Shown here piece after piece: positions 1 through 10,918 of a stretch of DNA of 64,000 nucleotides (the first letter of the stretch is position 1; every line of letters begins with the position of its first letter). The stretch is taken from positions 27,467,063 to 27,531,062 of the forward strand of contig CM035809.1 in NCBI GenBank assembly GCA_020466095.1, written 5' to 3'. The notes under the pieces were generated by a model. It saw only the letters and a program-made list of their open reading frames with translations, was not told the origin of the DNA and did no database searches. The position numbers and the translations under genes are program-made. Source of the DNA: Chlorops oryzae. Taxonomy: Eukaryota; Arthropoda; Insecta; Diptera; Chloropidae.

Positions 1-530
1 GTGTAAAATTTAAATTTCTTTTTTTTGATTTGCTGTTATATTTGTAGAGTGGCGTCCAAATGGGAATACACTGAAAAAAATTGTTAAAATTGTCTTTTTA
101 GTTTTGTGGAAAATATTTTTCTCAGTGTAAAAATTAAATTTTTTTTTTGATTTCCTGTTATATTTGTAAAGCGGGGTCAAACTGGAAATACACTGAAAAA
201 AATTGTTAAAATTGTCCTTTTAGTTTTGTAGGAAACATTTTTCTCAGTGTAAAATTAAAATTTTTTTTTTGATTTCCTGTTATATTAGCAATCGGCCAAC
301 GTTTGTTTCATCTTCTTATCTTAATTAGTTTTTGAGATATAAAATTTTGAAAAAAGGCTTATTAAAAAAGGATTTTCAAGGATATTTGAAGGACCGTTCA
401 AAATAAAAAATTAAGAAGTAGTCTCCACAGTGTTTTTAAATGGCATCTATCGAAAAATCAACGAGTTTTAAAAATTCCTTTCATGATGCCGCAACCCGCC
501 AGAGCCTTTGTTAGTTGGCCTTTCTACATT
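1..530 (-). repeat. R-family mosaic repeat, copy 1 (truncated by window start)
   Basis: Read on the minus strand this begins with a CGGGTTGCGGCATCATGAAAGG-like end (about 480-500) and runs through blocks shared with 3240-4345, 15330-15640, 16785-17480, 42320-44330 and 61790-63058: a 'gatttttcgataggtgcc' block, an 'aacggtccttgaaatatcc' block, a 'ttttatatctcaa' block and a 'taacaggaaatc' block. It contains two ~59-bp micro-elements at 69-127 and 191-249, each flanked by TA. No coding frame. The class is unknown to me; the shared block order shows it is a dispersed family and not simple low complexity. Confidence 0.75.
69..127. repeat. CACTGA...TCAGTG micro-element copies 1-2 (69-127, 191-249)
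   Basis: Two near-identical 59-bp units, TA|CACTGAAAAAAATTG ... TTTTTCTCAGTG|TA. The ends are inverted repeats (CACTGAAAAA / CACTGAGAAAAA) and TA lies on both sides, as at Tc1/mariner-type insertions. Other copies lie at 3577-3634, 3857-3914, 3982-4039, 15434-15492, 17068-17125, 17382-17439, 42593-42653, 42710-42774, 42878-42956 (decayed), 44183-44239, 61979-62035 and 62210-62267. All sit inside the R family, so they may be a fixed module of it and not independent insertions. Confidence 0.7.
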
Positions 531-647
531 AAGGTAACGATATATGTATGTATTTATATATAGGTACTAAGTTGTTTGTAAGTTTAAATATTGATCTATT
601 GATTAATCTTTTAAAAAAAGTATCAGTCTCTAACTTTATTATCCTTA

Positions 648-1043
648 AGCCTGAAATCCACTATAGAGTTTTTTACGTAGAGAAATGTGTGTAGAGTGTA
701 GAGAATGTACCTTTGTTGTATACACTGAAGACCGTCTCTGCAATTCTAAAGCTCTACGTAAGGCTGCCGTCGACATATATCGAGTAGAGCTGTAGTATGT
801 GCTCCACGACTACATACACTGCCAAAGTAATTTTCTCTAATGTAGAGTCGTAGAGAAAACATTCTTTTGCAGTTAAAATAGCCATGGAGCACATGGAAGA
901 GCTCTACTCTAAATATGTCGACGGCAGCCTTACGTAGAGCTTTAGAATTGTAGAGACGGTCTTCAGTGTATACAACAAAGGTACATTCTCTACACTCTAC
1001 ACACATTTCTCTACGTAAAAAACTCTATAGTGGATTTCAGGCT
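648..1043. mobile_element. PIF/Harbinger-like foldback MITE, 396 bp
   Basis: The ends are inverted repeats of about 130 bp, nearly perfect, starting AGCCTGAAATCCACTATAGA on the left and its complement on the right. The 3-bp sequence TTA lies on both sides (645-647 and 1044-1046), the TWA-type target duplication of PIF/Harbinger elements. Inside each arm the motif GTAGAG recurs many times. The central ~130 bp is single copy. An 86-codon reading frame on the minus strand is only the arm read through and is not a gene. The superfamily is inferred from the TSD alone; the fold-back structure is seen directly. Confidence 0.85.
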
Positions 1044-1079
1044 TTAAACTTTTCCTATTCGAGAATATATGAAGCACGA

Positions 1080-1520
1080 GGTCAAAAAAAAAAAAAAAAT
1101 CATGAAAGCAATGAAAATTAGAAACTTAAGCCTTAAAGTATGCAGTAAATTTTGTTTTTTGAAACTTAACTGGCACTTAGTGTTAGAACCACATTAGTCA
1201 AATGCTTATTTACGCCTAAAATGAATCAAATTGAAAGTTTTCCTTCCGACTAGTTCCTCAATATCTCGTAAATTGTTGCTAATGGATGAACCTTTACTTT
1301 GGACTCAAAATGTCTCAGAAGAGCAAGATTTTTGGGGTTAATCCGCTTTGAAACCTTCCGCAAGAAATCTGAAAAAATTCTCAAAAATACTTTATCCCAT
1401 TTACTTTCAAAAATAGAAAAGCAGAGCTACAAAAAATTTGTATTTTAGGACACTCTTATATCCACAATTGTCTCCTTCACTTTTACCTTTTTTCATATAA
1501 ACATGGCCTACCTATGTTCT
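1080..1520. repeat. Dispersed repeat D, copy 1
   Basis: Diverged but collinear with 8220-8640; shorter relatives lie at 27856-27990 and 33960-34230. Shared landmarks are 'aagccttaaagtatgca', a 'gactagt.cctcaa.atctcg' block and a 'ctgaaaaaatt.t.aaaaatactt' block. No coding potential and no clear ends were seen. Confidence 0.55.
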
Positions 1521-3239
1521 ACGGAATTAAGAAAAGAAGTATGAATCTTAACTATTTCAGAGAAAAGGAATGGAAAAAAAGGATTCAATCTTTAAAAAAA
1601 AAGGTTCAATTAGCAAGCACGAAGCAGACTGCAATAGAAAATCCGTTTTTTCCGATTTCCGATTATTTTCTTTCATCCTTTTAAAGCAGAAACGTTTTAT
1701 GCTATGTTTTTTATGTTTTATTCTCATTCTAGTGTCTAAAACTTTCCAGTAAAATAATAGAAAATTCGAAAACGAAAAAAAAGGCCATCGAATCTTTAAG
1801 GATTTTTTTTTAACTCCCTCTAAATATTGCGCCAATAATTTTTGTTGGTGAAAATTAACAACATTTCTATGCAGCCAGTCTAAAGGATTTGTTTTTATGG
1901 AACCAAAAATCAATTTATCAATCTTAATGCTACAATAGAAACATCCGAAACGCATATCAGTGAAATGATCTCTCCAAAACTTTAAGCACTTTCAATGTCC
2001 TTTCGATGCACGCAGAGTACAATGGAGAGCATTTTCTTCTCCTTCTTGACGAGACAACGTATAAAAATGTAATTTAAAATCCCAAGTCAATTGCGCTTTA
2101 TAGAAAAAAATAAAATAAAAACTGAGAAAACAAAAAGAAGAAGGAGCAAAAAAAAAAAAAAAAACGATTCCGTATGCACATAATAGAATATTTTGGCAAC
2201 ATAAAAAGCAGCAAGGATATGTGCAGAAATTTCATAAAAATATTTTCATTTTACTCCACTTCTCACTTTATTTCCTATTCTTATGTGTGTCTGCATATTT
2301 TTTTTTTTCGAAATATTTGTTTTGATTTTTATTTTATTTGGGTTCCTTTAGTTTTGTTTTTTTTTCGCCCGCCTGCCCCCGCTGAAAATGACATTTTTCG
2401 CGCATAGTTCCGGAAATTTTATTTTTGCATTTCACTACACATCGCGCTCTATGGTGCGGACGTGACAGAATGCGTCGGGCTATTTAAAGTTTACTGCACA
2501 TAGCGCGCATGGACACATGGAATACGAAAAGGACATAAAACCGAAAAACTGACATTGCGACAGCCAGACAGTGGGACAAACAGATGTACGAACGGACGGA
2601 CGGACGGTGAGGCACAGACACCCACGTACAAGATTGTTTGCATGAGCTTCCACTCCATTTTTATGACTTTACATTGAATGAAATTTAAATTTTCGGGAAA
2701 TTGTTCGTTTGCGAACAAAATACACACACAAGGGCTTAAAAATACTTTTACATGTCCAGAGGAAGCTCTTCACATACATATGTATGAGTGTATGTGAGTG
2801 TGGGTGCATTCGAGCGCATTTAAATATTTTGATGTACGTTCTGATGTGACTTAAAAGTGGCATTTGATGGTTTTATGGACTTAGTAAATTTATTTTCGTC
2901 CTCTCTCTCGCTCTCTCTATGTCTCTCACTCTGTTTCTAATATGCTTCCGAATTTGAATGGAACTCGGAATAGATTTTTGATACCTAAACAGGATGAGGT
3001 GCGATTTTATATCAGCTAAAAAGCTTTCGGTGTAGTTGCTAATCCAGTGATAGAATTTTATCTCTGAAGTTGATGATTTCCAACACGTTTAGTGATTGGA
3101 AAGGATTGCAAAGTTTATTTATTACGAAAATAAATATGAAAAATTTTAGCATTAGGAAATTATTATGCCTTCTTGGCCTGATCAGTGTGTGATTATAGTA
3201 CTTTATAGCCAATCAAAACTATTTTTTGAAGCTCCTTTA
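1521..3239. other. Gene-free AT-rich stretch
   Basis: Homopolymer A/T runs, a short (ACGG)n tract at 2588-2607 and a (TC)n patch at 2900-2930. The open frames here are AT-rich, lack any domain I recognise and overlap on both strands. I see no gene, promoter or TIR element. Confidence 0.6.
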
Positions 3240-4345
3240 TTTGAAAGTACATGAGTTAAAGTATTTTTGAGATTTTTTTCAGATTTTTTTAAAAAAGGTG
3301 TAGAGGTTGCCCTAAGCATATTCCCCCAAATAATCTTGTTTTATGAGATATTTTGGGTCTAGACTCTAGAAAAAAATATTTAAATTTTTGTTTTCATTTT
3401 TGTGCAAAAATTTTTCTCAGTGTAAAATTTAAAAATAAATTTTCTATATTCCTTGTTTTATATCTCAACAACCAATTGAGATAAAGAGACGATCTAAACA
3501 GATTCTGTTAGATAATAAAACAAGGAAGCTACAAAACTTTTTTTTAATTTTTACACTTTTACACTTACACTTTAAACACTGAGAAAAATTTTCCCACAAA
3601 ACTAAAAAGACAATTTTAACAATTTTTTTCAGTGAATTCCTTGTTTTATTAACAATAAGTCACCGTTTGTTTCATCTTCTTATCTTAATTATTTCTGGAG
3701 ATTCTGGAGACAGTACTAGAGCATCTATGTGCACTTGTAATTTTTTGAATATCTCACTGTTGCTGCATTTAATTTGAATGAAACTTTTTTTTAAATGAAA
3801 TCAAATACCTAGAGGTATTTTATAAAAATTTGTAGAGCGGCGTCAAACTGGGAGTACACTGAAAAAAATTGTTAAAATTGTCTTTTTAGTTTTGTGAAAA
3901 AAATTTTCTCAGTGTAAAATTAAAAAAAATTTGTTTTTTGATTTGCTGTTATATTTGTAGAGTGGCGTCAAACTGGGAATACACTGAAAAAAATATTCAA
4001 AAGTATCTTTTTAGTTTTGTGAAAAATTTTTTCTCAGTGTAAAAATTAAAAAAAAAATTTTTTAGCTTCCCTGTTTTATTGTTTAACAGATTCTGTTTAG
4101 ATCGTCTCTCTAACTCAATTCGTTGTTGAGATATATATTTTTGAAAAAAACCACAACAAAAATGGATTTTCAAGGATATTTCAAGGACCGTTCAAATTAA
4201 AATATCTAAAAAGTAGTCTCCACAGTGTTTTAAGAAGGCACCTATCGAAAAATCAACAAAATTTAAAAATTCCTTTCATGATGCCGCATGCCTTTGCTTA
4301 ACCCGCCACAGACCCTTTTATGTTGCATACCCTAAGGATAGAATT
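3240..4345. repeat. R-family mosaic repeat, copy 2
   Basis: About 1.1 kb of R blocks. It holds micro-elements at 3577-3634 (one orientation) and 3857-3914 and 3982-4039 (the other), the 'attgagatagagagacgatc' block at 3475-3500, and ends near 4290-4330 with the complement of the TCTGGCGGGTTAAGC end. Blocks occur in both orientations, so this copy is itself inverted or rearranged. Flanking sequence to 4905 shows nothing I can name. Confidence 0.75.
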
Positions 4346-4904
4346 TTTGTCTGCAGTGAGTTTCTAAAGTCATTTATTAAGAGTAGTAATTTATTTGGCC
4401 TTGTTTTGAAATCTATATTTGAATATATTCTAGCAGGACCTATTCTATCTATTCCCTTCTAAATCTCAATTAATTCTCCGTAGGCTCCATACCTCCTTCC
4501 TCCAAAAGTATTCCCGTTCATTAACATATTTCATCGTATTAAATTGCTAGCCTCAGATGCGAAGAAGAGTTCAATTACAGAATTTAATGCCCATTCTTGG
4601 CTGGCCAATGCACGTTTTTAACGTTGGAATGTATAATTTGCATAACTGATTTTAATCACACGGGCCAATGCCATGGATTAACTATCATACTAAATTTACG
4701 TAATTACAAGCTGTCATATACTCACAATTCTTTGGTATCCTTTAAGTTTTACATGCGTGCAAGACGGCTCTGTGGCGCCTAATTGAAGGCGCTCTTGTGG
4801 GCACTTTGAGCATTATTTGTATGGTTTTATGTCATCCGTTTAAATTAAACAAAAATTTTAAAGCTGAGTCTCGAGACTTTCGAATATTAAATTGAGTTTT
4901 AGTA
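4346..4904. other. Gene-free stretch
   Basis: Single-copy-looking AT-rich DNA between an R repeat and element X. One short open frame (4597-4782) begins without ATG and has no recognisable features. Nothing else seen. Confidence 0.5.
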
Positions 4905-4906
4905 TA

Positions 4907-6057
4907 CACAGAAAGACTTTTGTGCGTAAATACAACCAATTTTTTTAATCAATATAACAAATTCGTTGTTAAAACTCAGCCTACTACACTTTTTGTTATA
5001 TTAACAAATCGTTTAATTGGGACAATTACTCAAAGTATTAACACTCAATAAACATTTTCAAACAACGATTTATAATATCAACAACCAAAGGCATTAATAA
5101 AAATCAACCAATTATTTTAAATAAATAAAAAAGGATAAAAAGCCTCATCTTCATATTCCATATTAAAAATTTGAGTCTGCAAAGTCAGTTTACGGAAGAT
5201 AATTATACATTATAACATCATGAACATATTAGTGTTGAAACAAAATGAGTAAATACTACTTGATATCGAATACTTTTAGTCGATACTGAGTATATTTTGT
5301 ACTCAATAGTTACCACCAAGTATTTTCGCGGTATCGATACTTTAATGTCGGTATTTACTCTTAATATTTTTCCTTGTATTAGTGATATAATTTGGGGGGT
5401 TTTTCCCTTTTTGAGGGACTTTTTCGATTTCATTTTGAAATGGATTTTTCGTAAGCATTTTCCTAGGAAGGGAAAGGGATTTTTATAAATTTTTTTTAAG
5501 GTTAAACCTGCGCCAAATTATTGGCAGCACTGACAAGAAACAGTTATTCCAAAAGAAATATTTGTTTTAAAACACTGAAGTTCTGTGTTACCTGTGTTAT
5601 GATGTGTAAATACCAAGAATCATAAAAATTTGCTTAATCTTGAGCAAGTACTACCTAGTATCGATACTTTTGGTTCGGTATTTTAGTGGTATCGCTACTT
5701 GATCTCGATACATTAAATGAGGACTGGTATCGATACTTTGATGGTATCGTTTCAACACTAAAACATTTGTGAGCTAATTTTTGATTATTTTGTCTCTTCT
5801 TATATGTAAGTCCGCATAAAGCTAATGAGAATTTTAGAAAAATATTTAAATACACTTTAAAAAATTTCGAAAAAAAGTTTTGTCAAGCGTTAATACAACA
5901 AAATAATCAACCAAATTTTTGTTCAAAATTTAATGTTACGAACTCTTCCCAAATTTTGTGATTTGTTTGAAATTTTTAATTGGGACAATTAAAAAACCGA
6001 TAAATCGAGTTTAACAAACGCCATTGATTGGAATTTTTCGTAGCCAGTTTTTCAGTG
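4907..6057 (+). mobile_element. TA-flanked Tc1/mariner-like non-autonomous element X, copy 1, split by a nested hAT-like insert
   Basis: Starts CACAGAAAGACTTTTGTG after TA (4905-4906) and ends with the complement of CACTGAAAAACTGGCTACG before TA (6058-6059), giving ~11-bp terminal inverted repeats CACWGAAARAC. A second copy at 58481-59092 (opposite strand) is uninterrupted and 612 bp. Subtracting the 531-bp insert at 5230-5760 and one 8-bp target duplication from this 1151-bp copy also gives 612 bp. A third, interrupted copy is at 63527-63745. There is no transposase frame. Tc1/mariner membership is inferred from TA target sites and short TIRs. Confidence 0.85.
5230..5760. mobile_element. hAT-like MITE nested in element X, 531 bp
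   Basis: Begins TAGTGTTGAAAC and ends GTTTCAACACTA, a perfect 12-bp TIR of the hAT-type form YARNG. It is bordered by 8-bp sequences gaacatat (5222-5229) and aaacattt (5761-5768). The unoccupied site is preserved in copy 2 of element X near 58770, where the complement reads aaacatat once; each flank differs from it by one base. The interior repeats GGTATCGATACTT-like motifs in both orientations. No transposase is encoded; the open frames are chance readings. Confidence 0.88.
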
Positions 6058-6059
6058 TA

Positions 6060-6599
6060 CTTTAAGACTTTTACTATTTAAATTTCCTTAGGTTAAATTA
6101 TGTCCTTTAGTTAGGCTGTGATAAGTAACATAGTCGAAGACATCCGATGAGGACTTATAGCATTAACTTTGAGCGTCCCATCTTTTCTTTTAAAGAATAT
6201 ATTTCTTACAGTAAGGCCTGAAATCTTCGGAAAGACAGGCGTGTAGGTAGAAAATTATTTTTGCAGGGATTTTAAGAATTGAAAAATTATGAATTCTGGC
6301 TATTTTCTCGTTCTCCTTCATTTGAAGAGTTGAAGGTATTCAATGTATTTGTGATTCACTGATTTTAAGAACACTTTGTTCTGCCAGCCAAGGCTTGACT
6401 GTTTCTGCTTGCGTTCCTTATTTCTTATGCACCTTAATTGACTCAAAAAATGGTTGGGCGTATCTAAAGCGCACTGAAATTAAGTTATTGACTACACGAA
6501 ATCCAACGAAGGCTGTTGATTTTCAGAAGTAATTAGGGTTGATTTTTTATTTTTTTTTAAAAATTTTTATTTTAAAACATTTTGGAAAAGAAGCAGTGG
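6060..6599. other. Upstream intergenic region of the odorant receptor
   Basis: 540 bp of AT-rich sequence with no repeat that I can place. The last 100 bp hold a T-rich run and the TATA box listed separately. Any antennal enhancer would be expected here, but I could not identify a specific site. Confidence 0.45.
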
Positions 6600-6607
6600 T
6601 ATAAATA
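6600..6607 (+). promoter_or_regulatory. TATA box of the odorant receptor gene
   Basis: TATAAATA lies 72 bp before the ATG at 6672. Transcription would start around 6630, leaving a ~40-nt 5' UTR. No sharp TCAGTY initiator is visible, so the start site is approximate. Confidence 0.6.
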
Positions 6608-6671
6608 GGTAGAGAAATCCTCGATTAAAGCATTAAAATCATTGCCTCAAAGACCAAAGAAGACCAGCGAA

Positions 6672-8154
6672 ATGTCTAAGGTGAAAAGTTTCGAAAGTTT
6701 TTTCGTCCTGGCCAAGTTCTTCTACATCTCAATCGGCATGGAGCCGTTCGAAAGAGCCTACGGCTGGAGTCATTCATATTTGCTGGATGTAGTGTATGCC
6801 ATAAATATTGTGAACCTGGTAATTGTGTTCCTCCAAGAAATCATTTACGTCCTGCAGGCGATGTACTATGGGAATAATTTCCTCACAGCCACAATGACTC
6901 TTTCGTACATTGGCTTCGTTTTCGTTGGCGAAATAAAAATTTTTAGCATACGCCATCAGAAGGCGGAGCTGACGAAATTAATAGACGAACTGCGTGAGAT
7001 TTATCCTCAATCGAAGAAGGAGCAGAAGTTAGGTCGAAATTCGGGTCGAGGAATAAAAAAATTAATCGAATTTAAGGAAGCTTCGGAGAGCGCCGCTAAG
7101 CAGGCGGAATACGATGTTTATGATTTCTTTTGGCGATATCATTGCAGGGCTGTACCCTTCACCGCTGTGAATTTGGTACTCATTTGGACCTATAATCTAA
7201 TGCCGTTGATGAGTCTTCTATTTTTCAATCATCCGCGGCGGTTGCCCTATTATGTTTGGATACCATGGCAATGGCAGGATCATTGGTCGTATCCGTTGTT
7301 GTATGCATCACAGAATCTGGGAGGACATACGAGCATGAACGGCCAATTGGGTAGTGATCTACTTCTATGCGCCGTTCTAACGCACGTCATTATGCATTAC
7401 AAGTACTTGGCTTCGAGAATCAATGCCTTTGTTGCAGGGCTAGAGGAGGAGGATAAAAAAGGAGTTGCTAGGAGTTATGAGAAGGATATCCGATTTTTGA
7501 AATCGGTCATCGAGTATCATCAGAGGGTTTTGAAGTAAGTCAGCCGGCGTCGTGTGTGTGTGTGTGTGGTCGATTGATGTAAGGATCTGATCGATTGATT
7601 TATTTTCGATAGCCTTTCCGATGCGATGAATGGGGTTTTCGGTGTCTCGTTGCTTATGAACTTCATGTCGTCGGCATTTATTATGTGCTTTTTGGGCTTT
7701 CAAATGACGATCGGCGTGAATTCGACTGTGTTGGTTATGCTGATGCTTTTTCTATTCTGTTCACTCATACAGGTATATTTGTTAACGAGCTACGGACAGG
7801 AATTGATATTGGCTGTGAGTAACTACCAATTCGATCGGTGATGCGATGAGAATGTTCCATATTCATTTTTTTCTTAGAGTGAAAATGTCGGTCATGCTGT
7901 TTACAATCACGATTGGTTCAATGCCGATGTCCGCTATCGGAAAATGTTGGTCCTGGTCATCGAAAGGGCTCAAAAGCCGGCCATCTTAAAGGCAACATTC
8001 TTTTTGAATGTCTCTTTGGGCACTATGACCGATGTAAGTCGATCGAATAATCTTAAATAAAAAAGATTTTTTTTATGACGACGGTCCATTCTTGTAGTTG
8101 TTGCAGCTATCCTACAAGTTCTTTGCCCTGCTCAGGACAATGTATTCGAAGTGA
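6672..8154 (+). CDS. Insect odorant receptor (7tm_6 family), four exons, ~425 aa
   Basis: Exons 6672-7534, 7613-7814, 7878-8033 and 8098-8154 join in frame across GT-AG introns of 78, 63 and 64 bp (donors GTAAGT, GTGAGT, GTAAGT). The start is the ATG in GCGAAATGTCT; the frame is open 10 codons further up but without an ATG. The product has several hydrophobic segments, the late-receptor motif VYLLTSYGQELILA ending at residue 355, and the C-terminal signature TDLLQLSYKFFALLRTMYSK that typifies this family. Length fits the usual 380-430 residues. Such proteins are inverted seven-pass membrane channels of olfactory neurons, forming ligand-gated complexes with Orco. By memory of the C-terminus it resembles the Drosophila Or85b-d/Or67c group; I do not assign an orthologue. 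All exons are intact, so it is probably functional. It stands alone here, with no neighbouring receptor. Confidence 0.93.
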
Positions 8155-8200
8155 GAGAAAAAAAAAAGTTCATTTTTTTTTAAAACAAAGTTAAAAATGA

Positions 8201-8206
8201 AATAAA
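8201..8206 (+). terminator. Poly(A) signal of the odorant receptor gene
   Basis: AATAAA 47 nt after the TGA stop at 8152-8154, in an A-rich 3' UTR. It fits a short 3' UTR ending near 8225. Confidence 0.7.
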
Positions 8207-8219
8207 ACGATTGAAAATG

Positions 8220-8640
8220 ATTTTAATTTGAAACCAATGTCAACTTTAATGTATGTAAAAATGCATTTTAAGATGTCGCAAAACAAAAAAATTAAGCCTT
8301 AAAGTATGCAAACACATTTTTTTGAGAACATAATGGGACGCAGCTTAAGAACCAAAAGAGTAATATTCGTATTTCTTACAGAAAATCAATAAGGACTTCA
8401 CTGTCTTTGAAATTGCATCATTGCTTTTTCCCATTTTCATATAAAGTTTAGAACCCATCAAGCCTCCTTTTCAAGAGTTCAGACATTTTTGGAAAATAAT
8501 TGTAATTTTTGAAGCTTAAGTGACCAACAAGATGAATAAAATTGGATATTATTCATCTGACTAGTGCCTCAAGATCTCGAAAAATGCGGCCCATTTAAAT
8601 TTTAAAATACCTCAGAGAGGCTACCCAGCAAAACAAATAC
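8220..8640. repeat. Dispersed repeat D, copy 2
   Basis: Collinear with 1080-1520: the 'aagccttaaagtatgca' landmark, an 'aaatcaataaggacttc' block shared with 27940-27980, and a 'gactagtgcctcaagatctcg' block. It starts right after the receptor's poly(A) signal. No coding frame. Confidence 0.55.
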
Positions 8641-8726
8641 ACGTCTCACACTCTCTCTCGAATAAAATCATTAGCATGTGTGTGGAGTGGACCCTGTAAT
8701 GCACCCCAGCGGGAAATTATCTCCTG

Positions 8727-8782
8727 CATGACAATGTCATCAGTGATGTCATCGATGACATATAGGTGACATTGTCATGCAT
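8727..8782. repeat. Imperfect palindrome rich in TGTCATC/GATGACA
   Basis: GCATGACAATGTCA (8727-8740) is matched by TGACATTGTCATGC at the right end, with TCATCGATGA in the middle, so a 56-nt hairpin is possible. Related ATGTCATCGATGACAT motifs occur at 21305-21325 and 22320-22341 and single GTCATCG motifs at 30095-30150. The sequence resembles an AP-1/CRE-like site array (TGACATCA type), but that is inference. Confidence 0.5.
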
Positions 8783-8925
8783 GACATCTTGGAGGACATG
8801 TCATCGTGAGTGCAAACAAATTGGCAAATGGAGGAAATTGGCGCACCCTCTTAACCTTTTCTAAAAAATCTAAAATAATATAAACGTCAATAGTAATAAA
8901 TAAATTATTGAGCACAAATCTGCTA

Positions 8926-9066
8926 AAGGACCTTCTTCTCCTTCTTCCAAGTTCTCCATCATTATTTTTCTTCTTGCGTTTTCAAGTGCTGAGGCCTATC
9001 CCGGGGTCCACAAAACGCGACAAGTTTCTCTAATTTGCTCTGTCGGTTGAATCATCCGAGATACAC
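8926..9066 (-). mobile_element. LINE 3'-end fragment (RTE/CR1-like), copy 1
   Basis: On the minus strand the sequence reads DRAN, stop, RNLSRFVDPGIGLST and then an AAGAAG-rich tail. A related fragment at 33850-33950 reads DRTKWRNWSRFAYPGIGRH before stop and an AAGAAGAAGG tail. DRxKWR near the C-terminus followed by a short UTR and simple-repeat tail is common in non-LTR elements. Two more tails lie near 59360-59420 and 63215-63270. Only the last ~20 codons remain, so the clade is a guess. Confidence 0.45.
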
Positions 9067-9660
9067 ATGGTGATGATGATGGTGATGATGATGTATTTCT
9101 TTGGAAATTTGCTATGTTTTTCGGTGGTAAATTTAGAGGATGCTCCACCCCTTCTAACCGCAGTATAATATCCGTGTCCAGGTAACTGCTTGAAATCCGC
9201 TTTGCAATACGTTTCATCGTCCATGATCACGCAATCAAATTTGGGCAGGTAATCGCGATACAGTTTTCGAGCCCTCCTCTTGGCTTCGGCGTCCTTTTCT
9301 TCTGACCTATCAGGTACTTTTTGTACTTTATAGCTCCTTTAGGTTGTAAAATTTTTTAATCCGTTGAACACTTGACTTCGATGTTCCCGCTTTTGCTGCC
9401 ATATCACGAACCAAAGTGCCTGGATTCTGGGTAAACAGCCGCTTAACGTTCTGGGCCACCGCTTGGTTCGCTGGACCATTTTTTCTCCCTGATCCTGGTG
9501 TTTTTGATGAAGGGGTAAGCTGTCTGTATCGTTTTATGGTCCTAACGACAGTTTTTTCGCACACGCCAACTTCCTTAGCGATCTTTTTGTACGTGGTGTT
9601 TGGATTTTGCAGGTCTTTGTAAATAATTGCTTTCCGCTTTTCTTCTTGTTGAGACGACAT
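9067..9660 (-). pseudogene. Tc1/mariner-type transposase, N-terminal half, frameshifted and truncated
   Basis: The first 110 codons (9660-9331) give an N-terminal helix-turn-helix (residues ~10-50: YKKIAKEVGVCEKTVVRTIK), a GRKNGP linker and a second HTH (about 70-105: LVRDMAAKAGTSKSSVQRIK). A one-base frameshift near 9329 ends the frame; the next frame continues KVQKVPDRSEEKDAEAKRRA and runs to CVIMDDETYCKADF, which carries the first catalytic Asp. After KHSKFPKKY the protein is lost at a (GAT/CAT)n tract (9067-9093), so the second and third acidic residues are missing. This is a dead DNA-binding half. DDE spacing cannot be read, so the exact ITm lineage is undecided. It abuts the LINE fragment at 8926-9066. 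Confidence 0.85.
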
Positions 9661-9779
9661 GTTTTTAGTAGCTCTTTTATTTTACGAATGAGTATTTTTT
9701 TTTTTAATCTGCAATATTTATAAGTACTTTATTTAGGTACCAAATATGTTGCTATAGAGTTAACACTTTTTTATAAATA

Positions 9780-10193
<414 letters not shown>

Positions 10194-10852
10194 AAAGCGT
10201 CATTTTCTCCTACTTTGCCCCACGAAAAACGTCCGATTATATGTTTTTCGTTATCCTTAAAGAATTTCCTTCAAAATATAACAAAAACCAATCGCGCTCG
10301 AGTATTTCGAGTTGACGTTTTCTTTTTCAAATTTGGTACTCACCTATTTCTCTATACCACGCTCAAATTGTCAGACAATTGAAATATATACTTTTTAACA
10401 TCTACTTAACTTACCTTCTCTTAATCTGACGCGCTCGAGTTTTTCAGAGGATCGATTTTTTTTTTTACTAATCTGACGGGTTGCCCTCAACGTACACCCC
10501 AATAATTAGCGTTCATATATGGTGGGGCCATACTATAACAGGGTGAAAGCTTTCTCCCCATATTATTTTCTGACACGCTCGAGTAACTGCAAAAATCCCC
10601 TACTACTAGCCGTGAGCATTATATTTGGAAATATTGAAAAAGTATCCAAATACAAAAAAATCTAAAAATAGTCAAAATTGTCGCTGGGGGAAAAATAAAT
10701 AAAAAGGTGTTCACACATGTTTTTATTGTTTAACTTAGATTTTTTTTTAGCAAGTCTCGTTTTTTTTTCAAAATGCTGTCAAGAAAATCACGCTACACAC
10801 TTTCTTACTCTTTATAAATTTGAAGTACAAAAGAAAATTTATTATTTTATTC
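10194..10852. other. Gene-free stretch with repeated CTGACGCGCTCGAGT-like motif
   Basis: GCGCTCGAGT or a close form occurs at about 10293, 10430 and 10575, and 'aatctgacg' also occurs at 9828, 10075, 10424 and 10469, linking this stretch to the upstream 251-bp duplication. Apart from these I see only AT-rich DNA downstream of the small secreted-protein gene. Confidence 0.45.
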
Positions 10853-10858
10853 TTTATT
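10853..10858 (-). terminator. Poly(A) signal of the small secreted-protein gene
   Basis: AATAAA on the minus strand about 60 nt after the stop at 10919-10921, followed by further AATAAA-like repeats. It gives the gene a compact 3' UTR. Confidence 0.65.
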
Positions 10859-10918
10859 CAACAGGATAATTACAAAAATTGAGGTTGTTGAAGCGAGGTA
10901 TTTATTATCCTGATTATT

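Noticed and set aside
746..1006. 86-codon minus-strand frame
   Set aside because: Lies within the arms of the 648-1043 foldback element and has no protein features.
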